Below, in pieces: positions 54,090 through 63,291 of a stretch of DNA of 64,000 bases. The stretch lies in the NCBI RefSeq assembly GCF_024734405.1, contig NZ_CP059556.1:496001-560000 (forward strand), read 5' to 3'. The stretch comes from Saccharopolyspora gregorii (GTDB lineage Bacteria; Actinomycetota; Actinomycetes; Mycobacteriales; Pseudonocardiaceae). The position numbers and the translations under genes are program-made. A model generated the notes under the pieces. That model was not told the origin of the DNA, searched no databases, and saw only the letters and a program-made list of their open reading frames with translations. Numbering within the stretch: position 1 is the first letter of the stretch; the number at the start of each line of letters is the position of its first letter.

Positions 54090-55385
54090 GTGGACCAGCA
54101 GAGCGGCCGCGCGGAGCGGGAGCGGACCCGGCGATCCTGGCGATCGCTGCTCGGCAAGGTCGTCCTCGACACCCGGCCGCTCGGCTACCCCGCCTACCGG
54201 CGGCTGTGGACCTCCAGCATCGTCACCTCGGTCGGCGCCCAGTTCAGCGCCGTCGCGGTGCCCAAGCAGCTCTACGACCTCACCGGGAACTCCGCGTACG
54301 TCGGCCTCGCCGGGATCTTCGGCCTGGTGCCGCTGCTGGTGTTCGGGCTCTGGGGCGGTGCCGTCGCCGACACCGTGGACCGGCGGAAGCTGCTGCTGCT
54401 CACCAACAGCGGGCTCGCCGCGACGGCCGTGCTGCTGTGGCTGGTGGCCGCATCGGGCGTCGGTTCGGTGTGGCTGGTGCTGGTGCTGTTCGCGCTGCAG
54501 CAGACCTGCTTCGCGGTGAACATGCCGACCCGCAGCGCGGCCATCGCCCGGCTCATCCCGGCGCCGCTGCTGCCCTCGGCGCAGGCACTGGGGTCCACCG
54601 TGTTCCAGCTCGGCGCGGTCATCGGGCCGCTGCTGGCCGGGGTGCTGCTGCCGGTGCTGGGCCTGTCCGTGCTGTACCTGGTGGACGCGGTGGCGCTGAC
54701 CATCGCGGTGTGGGCGGTGTTCCGGTTGCCCGCGCTGCCGCCGCTGGACGGGGCTCCGACGAAGGCCGGGTTGCGCTCGGTGGTCGACGGGTTCCGGTAC
54801 CTGGGCACGCACCCGGTGCTGCTCACCTCGTTCCTGATGGACATCATCGCGATGGTGTTCGGCATGCCGCGGGCGCTGTTCCCGGAGCTCGCCGAACGCG
54901 TCTACGGCGACCCGCCGGGCGGCGGCGCGGCGCTGGGCTGGCTGTACGCGGCGATCCCGCTGGGAGCGTTCGTGTTCGGCGTGCTGTCCGGGTGGCTGCA
55001 CCGGATCCTGCGCCACGGCGTCGGCGTCACCATCGGCGTCGTCGTGTGGGGCGTGGCCATCGTCGGGTTCGGGCTGTCCGACTCGCTGTGGCTGGGCGTG
55101 CTGTTCCTCGCCATCGGTGGCGGCGCCGACCTGGTGAGCATGGTGTACCGGAGCTCGATGCTGCAGGCCGCGGCGACCGACGAGATGCGCGGCCGCATCC
55201 AGGGCGTGTTCACCGTCGTCGTCGCGGGCGGCCCGCGGCTCGCCGACGTGCTGCACGGCTCGGGCGGTGCGGTGATCGGCGCGCAGACCGCGGTGGCGGC
55301 GGGCGGCGTGCTCGTGGTGGTGCTCGCGCTGGGCGCCGCGGTGCTCACGCCCTCGTTCTGGCGCTACCGCGCGCCGTCGGAGTGA
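54090..55385 (+). CDS. MFS transporter (MFS_3 type)
   Basis: A 431-residue twelve-helix carrier. GYPAYRRLWTSSIVTSVGAQFSAVAVPKQLYDLTGNSAYVGLAG starts it; WGGAVADTVDRRKLLLL is the loop 2-3 motif. Related to the MFS of the 41-kb locus but distinct in sequence. Expected role is efflux of a small compound; substrate unknown. GTG 54090 is used. No regulator gene is adjacent. Confidence 0.9.
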   Translation: MDQQSGRAERERTRRSWRSLLGKVVLDTRPLGYPAYRRLWTSSIVTSVGAQFSAVAVPKQLYDLTGNSAYVGLAGIFGLVPLLVFGLWGGAVADTVDRRKLLLLTNSGLAATAVLLWLVAASGVGSVWLVLVLFALQQTCFAVNMPTRSAAIARLIPAPLLPSAQALGSTVFQLGAVIGPLLAGVLLPVLGLSVLYLVDAVALTIAVWAVFRLPALPPLDGAPTKAGLRSVVDGFRYLGTHPVLLTSFLMDIIAMVFGMPRALFPELAERVYGDPPGGGAALGWLYAAIPLGAFVFGVLSGWLHRILRHGVGVTIGVVVWGVAIVGFGLSDSLWLGVLFLAIGGGADLVSMVYRSSMLQAAATDEMRGRIQGVFTVVVAGGPRLADVLHGSGGAVIGAQTAVAAGGVLVVVLALGAAVLTPSFWRYRAPSE

Positions 55386-55631
55386 GCCGTCCGCGGACTC
55401 CACCGGAAGGGACCAGCCGGGCCGCGGCACTGCGGGAACCGGTGACGATCCGGAGCCGGCCCCGCAGCTGAGCGTGCCCGGCCGGGGCCGTTCGGCTCAA
55501 CGCGGTTCGGCCGGTGAGCGGTTCCCGGTCCGGGGCCGATGCGCTGAGCGTGCCCGGTGCCGTCGGCGGTGCACGCCGTCCACCAGGGGTGCTCCAAGAT
55601 CACCTCGAACCACCCTGCACACTTTCCTGCC

Positions 55632-57026
55632 ATGGCCAACGACACGACCATGAACGACGACGCGCCCGACGGTGCGCAGCCCGGCCTGAAGAAGGTCATG
55701 GGGCCGAAACTGCTCTTGTTCTTCGTAGTGGGCGACATCCTCGGGACCACGGTGTACTCCCTCACCGGCAAGGTCGCGGGCAAGGTCGGCGGCGCGTTGT
55801 GGATCCCGTTCGTGGTCGCCTTCGTCGTCGCGTTCCTCACCGCGTGCAGCTACCTGGAGCTGGTGGGCAAGTACCCGAAGGCCGGTGGTGCGCCGCTGTA
55901 CGTGCACCGCGCGTTCGGCATCCACTTCGTCACCTTCATCATCGCGTTCGCCGTGATGTGCTCCGGGATCACCTCGGCGGCCTCCGCCGCGCAGGCGTTC
56001 AGCGGCAACTACCTGGAGGAGATCTTCCCCGGCGTGGGGCCGGTCGCGATCGTGGTGGCGCTGGCGTTCCTGGTGCTGCTCGCCCTGATCAACTTCAGGG
56101 GCGTGGGCGAGTCGGTGAAGATGAACGTCGTGCTCACCTGCGTGGAGCTCGGCGGCCTGGTCATCGTCATCCTGTTCGGCGCGGTCGCGCTGATCAGCGG
56201 CAGCAAGGACCCGGCGGTGGCGCCGGACCCGGGCCGGTTGCTGGAGTTCAACCCGGAGTCCAGCCCGCTGCTCGCGGTCACCTCCGCGACCGCGCTGGCG
56301 TTCTTCGCGATGGTCGGCTTCGAGGACTCGGTGAACATGGCCGAGGAGACCCGGAACCCGGCGAAGGTGTTCCCGCGCGCGCTGCTGCTGGGCCTGTCCA
56401 TCACCGCGGGCATCTACCTGATCATCGCGGTGATCACCTCGACGCTGGTGCCGACCGACGAGCTGGCCGCCACCGACGCGCCGCTGCTGCTGGTCGTCAA
56501 GGCCGCCGCGCCCTGGTTCCCGCCGGTCCTGTTCTCCATCATCGCGCTGTTCGCGGTCACCAACACCGCGCTGATCAACATGCTGATGGCGAGCCGCCTC
56601 GTCTACGGCATGTCCAACGAGCGGATCATCCCGTCCGTGTTCGGCCGCGTGCACCGCTCCCGGCAGACGCCGTGGGTCGCGATCCTGTTCACCAGCGTGC
56701 TGGCCGTGGTGCTGGTGAGCCTGCTCGACATCGAGGACCTGGGCAGCACCACCTCGCTGCTGCTGCTGATCGTGTTCGCCATCGTCAACATCGCCGTGCT
56801 GGTGCTGCGCAAGGACGTGGTCGAGCACGAGCACTTCAAGGCCCCGACCTGGGTTCCGGTGGCGGGCGCCGTGCTGTGCCTGTTCTTCGCGAGCCCGCTG
56901 TCCGGCCGCCCCGTCGCCGAGTACCTGGTCGCCACGGGCCTGCTGCTCATCGGCGTCGTGTTCTGGGGCGTGAACCGGCTGATCGCCGGGCGCGTCGACT
57001 TCGACCCCGACAAGCTCGCCAAGTAG
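55632..57026 (+). CDS. APC superfamily amino acid permease
   Basis: A 464-residue permease with about twelve helices. LKKVMGPKLLLFFVVGDILGTTVYSLTGKVAGKVGG is the first helix and the APC motif. FAMVGFEDSVNMAEETRNPAKVFPRALLLG is the conserved loop. MLMASRLVYGMSNERIIPSVFGRVH also fits. Likely imports an amino acid or polyamine; substrate unknown. ATG 55632 is used although its ribosome site is weak; ATG 55653 is a possible later start. Confidence 0.9.
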   Translation: MANDTTMNDDAPDGAQPGLKKVMGPKLLLFFVVGDILGTTVYSLTGKVAGKVGGALWIPFVVAFVVAFLTACSYLELVGKYPKAGGAPLYVHRAFGIHFVTFIIAFAVMCSGITSAASAAQAFSGNYLEEIFPGVGPVAIVVALAFLVLLALINFRGVGESVKMNVVLTCVELGGLVIVILFGAVALISGSKDPAVAPDPGRLLEFNPESSPLLAVTSATALAFFAMVGFEDSVNMAEETRNPAKVFPRALLLGLSITAGIYLIIAVITSTLVPTDELAATDAPLLLVVKAAAPWFPPVLFSIIALFAVTNTALINMLMASRLVYGMSNERIIPSVFGRVHRSRQTPWVAILFTSVLAVVLVSLLDIEDLGSTTSLLLLIVFAIVNIAVLVLRKDVVEHEHFKAPTWVPVAGAVLCLFFASPLSGRPVAEYLVATGLLLIGVVFWGVNRLIAGRVDFDPDKLAK

Positions 57027-57038
57027 GGCCCGGACCGG

Positions 57039-57080
57039 AACCCCGTCCTCGCGGTGCCACCCGCGGGGGCGGGGTTCTTC
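57039..57080 (+). terminator. Terminator after the APC permease
   Basis: An imperfect stem (AACCCCG with CGGGGTT outside, CGCGG with CCGCG inside) followed by CTTCT lies 13 bases after the stop. Confidence 0.6.
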
Positions 57081-57124
57081 TGCGTCCGCACCGGGTTCGC
57101 CGGGCACGTTCTAGAGTGGGCGGT

Positions 57125-58045
57125 GTGAATGATCTGGTCGCCGCCACCGGCAGGCAGTTCGAGATCGCCAGCGGCGCCGCGCGCGCCGTCGTCACCGAGG
57201 TCGGCGCCGCGCTGCGCCTGTTCGAAGTGGACGGGATCCCGTACTCCGAGACCTACGACGCCGACCAGCGGCCACCGGGCGGCGCCGGTGCGGTGCTGGT
57301 GCCGTGGCCGAACCGGGTCGCCGACGGCCGCTGGACCCTGGAGCGGGAACCGCAGCAGCTGGCGCTCACCGAACCGGAGCGGCACAACGCGATCCACGGC
57401 CTGCTGCGGCACACCCCGTGGACCGTGGTCGAGCACGCCGAGTCGACGATCGTGCTGCACGCGATGGTGCCGGTGCAGCCGGGCTGGCCGGTCCCGCTGC
57501 TCACCTCGATCGGCTACTCGCTGGACGCGTCCGGGCTGACCGTCACGCACACCGTGGAGAACCTCGGCAAGCGGGCCGTGCCGTTCGGCGTCGGCGTGCA
57601 CCCGTACCCGCGCGCCGGGCTCGCCGAGACCGACGAGTGCGCGCTGCGGCTCGCGGCGTCCTCGGTGCTGCCGGTGGACCCGGAGCGGCTGCTGCCGGTG
57701 CGCCCGCCGCGCGCGCTGGAGGGCGACGAGCAGGACTTCCGCCGTGGCAGGCGCCTCGCCGGGGTGCTGCTGGACACCGCGTTCGGCGGGGCCGCGCCGG
57801 ATCCGGGCGATCCGCTGGTGCGGCACTCGTTGACCGACCCGGCCGGGCACGGCGTGGAGCTGTGGGCGGACCCGGTGTTCAAGTGGGTCCAGGTCTACAC
57901 CAACGACGAGTTCCCGGGCCGCGGCCGGGCCGTCGCGATCGAGCCGATGACCTGCCCGCCGGACGCGCTGAACTCCGGCACCGACCTGATCACCCTCCCG
58001 CCCGGCGAGGACTGGATCGCCCAGTGGGGCCTCCGCCCGTTCTGA
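57125..58045 (+). CDS. Aldose 1-epimerase family protein
   Basis: A 306-residue sugar mutarotase. Catalytic His regions are ERHNAIHGLLRHTPW and FGVGVHPYPR. LVPWPNRVADGRW and a C-terminal Glu in AVAIEPMTCPPDALNSG complete the active site. It interconverts alpha and beta anomers; the preferred sugar is unknown. GTG 57125 is used. It is followed by a deleted copy of the palindromic repeat. Confidence 0.92.
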   Translation: MNDLVAATGRQFEIASGAARAVVTEVGAALRLFEVDGIPYSETYDADQRPPGGAGAVLVPWPNRVADGRWTLEREPQQLALTEPERHNAIHGLLRHTPWTVVEHAESTIVLHAMVPVQPGWPVPLLTSIGYSLDASGLTVTHTVENLGKRAVPFGVGVHPYPRAGLAETDECALRLAASSVLPVDPERLLPVRPPRALEGDEQDFRRGRRLAGVLLDTAFGGAAPDPGDPLVRHSLTDPAGHGVELWADPVFKWVQVYTNDEFPGRGRAVAIEPMTCPPDALNSGTDLITLPPGEDWIAQWGLRPF

Positions 58046-58077
58046 GGCGGGATCCCCGCTCTCGTTGCTGAGGGGGT

Positions 58078-58118
58078 TGGGTGGCGGAACCTCAGCGGCT
58101 TCGCCGCTGACGGGAAGA
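58078..58118 (+). repeat. Palindromic intergenic repeat, copy 3 (internally deleted)
   Basis: Reads GGGTGGCGGAACCTCAG joined directly to CGGCTTCGCCGCTGACGGG. The first block is the left end of the repeats at 20.7 and 40.4 kb and the second is their side hairpin, so about 100 internal bases are missing. It lies between convergent genes. Confidence 0.8.
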
Positions 58119-58127
58119 CGGCGCGGG

Positions 58128-59273
58128 TCAGCCCTTGGCGAGGTCGCGGGCGATGACCAGGCGTTGGATCTGGTTGGTGCCTTCGAAGATCTGCAGCACC
58201 TTGGCCTCCCGCATGTACCGCTCGGCGGGGAAGTCGCGCGTGTAGCCGGCGCCGCCGAGGACCTGCACGGCGTCGGTGGTCACCTTCATCGCGGCGTCGG
58301 TGGCGACCAGCTTCGCCACCGACGCCTGCGTCCCGAACGGCCTGCCCGCGTCCCGGCGCCGCGCCCCGTCCAGGTAGGCGGCGCGGGCGGACTGCACGGC
58401 CGCGGCCATGTCGGCGAGCAGGAACTCGACGCCCTGGAACTCGATGATCGGCCGCCCGAACTGCTCGCGGCCCTTGGCGTAGTCGACGGCGAGGTCCAGC
58501 GCGGCCTGCGCGAGGCCGACGGCGCAGGCGGCGATGCCGAGCCGCCCGGAGTCCAGCGCGTTCAGCGCGATGGCCAGCCCGTGCCCTTCGCCGCCGAGCA
58601 ACCGGTCCGCGGGCACCCGCGCGTCCTCGAACCGCAACTCGGTGGTGGGGGAGCCGGTGAGGCCCATCTTGCGCTCGGGCGGTGCCGCCGACAGCCCGGG
58701 TGTCGCGCCGTCCACGAGCAGGCAGCTGATGCCGCGCGGCCCGTCGTCGGAGGTGCGCGCCATCAGCGCGTAGAAGTCGGCGACCCCACCGTGCGTGATC
58801 CACGACTTGGTGCCGGTGATCCGGTACTCGTCGCCGTCCCGGTCGGCGCGGGTGCGCAGCGCGCCGGCGTCCGATCCGGCGTGCGCCTCGGACAGCGCGT
58901 AGCCGCCGAGCAGGTCGCCGCCGATCATCTCCGGCAGCCACCGGTCGCGCTGCTCGTCGGTGCCGTACCGGGCGAGCGGGTAGCAGGACATGGTGTGCAC
59001 CGAGAGCCCGACGCCGACGGTCATCCAGGCGCTGCTGAGCTCTTCGAGCACCTGCAGGTAGACCTCGTAGGGCTGGCCTCCGCCGCCGTGCTCCTCCGGG
59101 TACGGCAGGCCGAGCAGCCCGGAGGCGCCGAGCAGCTGGAACGCCTTGCGCGGGAACAGTTCCCGCTCCTCGGCCCCGGCGGCGGCGGGGGCGAGCTCGT
59201 CGCGGGCGATCTCCGCGGTCAGCGCGAGCAGGTCGCTGGCTTCCTGGCTGGGCAGCAGTCGGTCGACGGCCAT
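58128..59273 (-). CDS. Acyl-CoA dehydrogenase
   Basis: A 381-residue FAD enzyme of fatty-acid or amino-acid degradation. YALSEAHAGSDAGALRTRA and ITGTKSWITHGGVADFYALMART are the FAD signatures. LGGAGYTRDFPAERYMREAKVLQIFEGTNQIQRLVIAR contains the catalytic Glu position. The acyl specificity cannot be told. ATG 59273 is natural. It is divergent from a TetR regulator with an operator between them. Confidence 0.93.
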   Translation of the reverse strand: MAVDRLLPSQEASDLLALTAEIARDELAPAAAGAEERELFPRKAFQLLGASGLLGLPYPEEHGGGGQPYEVYLQVLEELSSAWMTVGVGLSVHTMSCYPLARYGTDEQRDRWLPEMIGGDLLGGYALSEAHAGSDAGALRTRADRDGDEYRITGTKSWITHGGVADFYALMARTSDDGPRGISCLLVDGATPGLSAAPPERKMGLTGSPTTELRFEDARVPADRLLGGEGHGLAIALNALDSGRLGIAACAVGLAQAALDLAVDYAKGREQFGRPIIEFQGVEFLLADMAAAVQSARAAYLDGARRRDAGRPFGTQASVAKLVATDAAMKVTTDAVQVLGGAGYTRDFPAERYMREAKVLQIFEGTNQIQRLVIARDLAKG

Positions 59274-59313
59274 GGGCGGCGCTCCTGCGGGCTGTGGCGG
59301 GTGCGGAACAAGC

Positions 59314-59333
59314 CAGTACTGAAAAGAGTACTG
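59314..59333. promoter_or_regulatory. Candidate TetR operator between acyl-CoA dehydrogenase and tetR
   Basis: CAGTACT and AGTACTG face each other across GAAAAG. A third AGTACTG half-site is at 59347-59353. The spacer lies between the divergent genes, a typical TetR operator location. Inference from symmetry and position. Confidence 0.7.
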
Positions 59334-59419
59334 CGGGACTCGTTAGAGTACTGTCGCGCCGCGTCCGGCGCCAGGCCCGCCGACGCCCGCCGTTCCCGAG
59401 CTGTGGCAGTCTCACCCGC

Positions 59420-60121
59420 ATGACTCCTCCCGAGCCGGTCGCCGCCGAGGCGAACGCGTCACCGGGCCGCCGCCGGAGCGCGGGATCGCCGGAGCAGCGC
59501 CGCGCCGACCTGCTCGACCGGTTGTGCGCCCTGTTCCTCGCGGAGGGGTTCGCCCACTTCACCCTCGACGAGCTCGCCGCCCGGCTGCACTGCTCGAAGT
59601 CGACGCTCTACACGCTCGCCGGCAGCAAGGAGCAGCTCGCCGTCGCCGTCGTCGCCCGGTTCTTCAAGAACGCCACCGCCGACGTGGAGCGCGCCGTCGC
59701 CGAGGTCGACGACGTGCGCGCCCGGATGCGCACCTACCTCGACACCGCCGCTGCCGGGCTGCGCCCCGCCTCCCGGCAGTTCATGGCCGACATGGCCGCG
59801 AACCCGGCCACCCGCGCCACCTACCAGGCCAACGCCCGCGCCGCCGCCGAGAACATGCGCCGCTACATCCGCGACGGCGTCCGCGAAGGCGTGTTCCGCG
59901 AAGTGCACGCCGCGTTCGTCGCCGAGATGGTCAGCGGCACCATCGGCGCCATCCAGCGCGGCGAGATCGCCGAGCGCACCGGCCTGTCCGACGCGGAAGC
60001 CTTCGCCGAGCTGTCCCAGTTCCTGCTCGGCGGCCTGTTCGACCCGGCGGCCGGAGGTTCACGGATCGCCCCACCCCCGGCGGAGCACACTGGTGCCCGC
60101 CCCCCGACCGCCCGGCCGTAG
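59420..60121 (+). CDS. TetR family transcriptional regulator
   Basis: A 233-residue protein. Residues 25-70 hold the TetR HTH (RRADLLDRLCALFLAEGFAHFTLDELAARLHCSKSTLYTLAGSKEQL). The C-terminal 150 residues are the helical ligand domain. A Pro-rich tail (PPPAEHTGARPP) follows. It probably represses the divergent acyl-CoA dehydrogenase, with an acyl-CoA as a plausible ligand; that is inference. ATG 59420 is natural. Confidence 0.92.
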   Translation: MTPPEPVAAEANASPGRRRSAGSPEQRRADLLDRLCALFLAEGFAHFTLDELAARLHCSKSTLYTLAGSKEQLAVAVVARFFKNATADVERAVAEVDDVRARMRTYLDTAAAGLRPASRQFMADMAANPATRATYQANARAAAENMRRYIRDGVREGVFREVHAAFVAEMVSGTIGAIQRGEIAERTGLSDAEAFAELSQFLLGGLFDPAAGGSRIAPPPAEHTGARPPTARP

Positions 60122-60228
60122 CCGTCCGGCGCGGTCCCGGCCCGAACCGGCCCGGAACGCCGAACCCGGCGGCCGGACCGGGCGCGGAGCCGAGCAAGTC
60201 AGCACGGAAGCACCAGCACGGAGGAAAC

Positions 60229-61161
60229 GTGATCGTCATCGGTGGAGAGGCCCTCGTCGACCTCGTCCCGGACGCCGCCACGCCAGGAGGCGAGCTCGGC
60301 CCGCTGCACCCCCGCCTCGGCGGCGGCCCGTACAACGTGGCGATCGCGCTGGGCCGGTTGGACGTGCCCGCCGGGTTCCACGCGACCCTGTCCACCGACC
60401 AGTTCGGCGACAAGCTGCTGGAACGCCTCGTCGAATCCGGGGTGAGCACCGAGCTGGTGCGCCGCGGCCCGGAACCGACGACGCTCGCGGTGGTCGGCCT
60501 CGCCGAGGACGGCTCGGCCCGCTACAGCTTCCACACCGAAGGCACCGCCGCCCGCTTCGTCGCCGACCCGGGCCCGCTGCCCGACGAGGTCACCGCCGTC
60601 TCCTTCGGGACCCTCGGCATGGTGCTCGAACCCGGCGCCACCGCGTACGAGGCGGTGCTGTTCCGCGAAGCCGAGCGCGGCCGGTTCGTGGCGCTGGACC
60701 CGAACATCCGCGCCGACCTCATCGGCGACCCGGAGGCGTACCGCAAGCGGTTCGAGGCATGGCTGCCCTCGGTGCACCTGCTGAAGCTGTCGGTGGAGGA
60801 CGCCGAGTGGCTGGCCGGGGACGAGGAGCTGGACGTCGCGCTGCGCCGCTGGCAGCAGGCGGGCCCGGCCGGGCTGGTGCTCACCCGCGGTGCCGACGGG
60901 CTGGCCGCGCTGGTCGGTGACGGCGAGCTCGTCGAGGTGCCGGGCGTGCGGGCGCAGGTCGCCGACACCATCGGCGCGGGCGACACGGTGCACGGTGCGC
61001 TGCTGGCCTGGCTGCACCGCAACGACGCGCTGTCCCCGGCGGCGGTGCGCGCGCTCACCCACGACCAGTGGCGCGAAGCCCTCGGCTTCGCGGCCCGGGC
61101 CGCCGCCATCACCGTGTCCCGGCCCGGTGCCGAGCCGCCGACCACCGCCGAACTCGCCTGA
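60229..61161 (+). CDS. PfkB family carbohydrate kinase (fructokinase-like)
   Basis: A 310-residue kinase. GGEALVDLVPD starts the fold. LGGGPYNVAIALGRL is motif 1. VLTRGADGLAAL and the ATP motif VADTIGAGDTVHGALLAWL with catalytic Asp complete it. Fructose is the likely substrate from closest pattern, but other sugars are possible. GTG 60229 has GGAGG five bases upstream. It starts 107 bases after tetR, possibly as a separate transcript. Confidence 0.9.
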   Translation: MIVIGGEALVDLVPDAATPGGELGPLHPRLGGGPYNVAIALGRLDVPAGFHATLSTDQFGDKLLERLVESGVSTELVRRGPEPTTLAVVGLAEDGSARYSFHTEGTAARFVADPGPLPDEVTAVSFGTLGMVLEPGATAYEAVLFREAERGRFVALDPNIRADLIGDPEAYRKRFEAWLPSVHLLKLSVEDAEWLAGDEELDVALRRWQQAGPAGLVLTRGADGLAALVGDGELVEVPGVRAQVADTIGAGDTVHGALLAWLHRNDALSPAAVRALTHDQWREALGFAARAAAITVSRPGAEPPTTAELA

Positions 61162-61217
61162 CCCGCCGCCCCGGACCCGTCGCGCGGCGGGTCGGGGCGG
61201 GTCCGGGCATTCCGGGC

Positions 61218-61250
61218 GCCCCCGGGCCGGTGGAGCTCCGGCCCGGGGGC
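61218..61250 (+). terminator. Terminator after PfkB kinase
   Basis: A perfect 13-bp stem (61218-61230 with 61238-61250) with a seven-base loop, 56 bases after the stop. Confidence 0.8.
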
Positions 61251-61535
61251 ACGCCGCGATCGGTTGCGGCAACCGGGTGCCGAGCGCGTGGCGTCCGGCC
61301 TGATCGGCGATGTGATCGTGGTCCCACCTGCCCAAAAGGGCTAACACGATTGCTGCGCGAGGGGCCTGGAGCGGTCTAGCGTGGCATCTGACAGGACCCC
61401 AACGGGGTGGTGCTGCGGCGGTCCGGAAACCCCGACCGACGCATGCGCGCGACCGACCACGCTGCCCGAACACCACGGGAAGTGCGCAGTCGTCGGCGGA
61501 AGCGCCGCCCCTTCACGAGCGCGAGAGGTTCCCGA
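61251..61535 (+). promoter_or_regulatory. Leader and promoter region of gltA
   Basis: About 285 bases upstream of citrate synthase. TAGCGT at 61377-61382 could be the -10, giving a leader near 150 bases. No riboswitch fold recognised. Confidence 0.35.
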
Positions 61536-62840
<1,305 letters not shown>

Positions 62841-62842
62841 GG

Positions 62843-62880
62843 GCCCGCACCGCCGGGGGCACCCGATGAGCCGTGCGGGC
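62843..62880 (+). terminator. Weak hairpin after gltA
   Basis: GCCCGCAC (62843-62850) pairs with GTGCGGGC (62873-62880) across a 22-base loop, just past the stop. Possible terminator. Confidence 0.4.
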
Positions 62881-63008
62881 TCGACGGGATCGGTCCACGG
62901 CGGAGCTGAATCGAAAGCTGAATCGACCTAGCGGCTCCGGCCGCGGCGGGTATCGGCCCGTCGTCCCGCCCAGGCCCCGGTGTCCGGCTCCTCGCCGGCC
63001 CCGGGGCC

Positions 63009-63190
63009 GACTCGTGTCGGCTTTCTCGGTGGGCGCGGCGCCGACTCGTGTCGGCTTTCTCGGTGGGCGCGGCGCCGGCTCGTGTCGGCTTTCTCGGTGG
63101 GCGCGGCGCCGGCTCGTGTCGGCTTCCTCGATGGGCGCGGCGCCGGCTCGTGTCGGCTTCCCCGGTGGGCGCGACGCCGACTCGAGCCGC
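63009..63190. repeat. 34-bp tandem repeat (five full units and a partial)
   Basis: Units begin at 63009, 63043, 63077, 63111 and 63145, with a sixth partial at 63179, an exact 34-base period. Each unit contains a small hairpin, GCCGAC-TCGT-GTCGGC (or GCCGGC with GTCGGC in later units), then CTTTCTCGGTGGGCGCGG. The last two units diverge by a few bases. The 34-base period shifts frame each unit, so the repeat is not a natural coding repeat. Confidence 0.95.
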
Positions 63191-63291
63191 CCTTCCGCGC
63201 GGCCACGCGGGCCGGCTCGCCCGCGGCTTCCCGGCTGCGGCGGCGGTTCGTGCCCGGCCTCCGGCGGGCGCGGTGCGTAGGGTCGTCGGGC

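Noticed and set aside
63009-63190. CRISPR array
   Set aside because: The units are contiguous with no spacers between them and no cas genes are near, so it is a simple tandem repeat.
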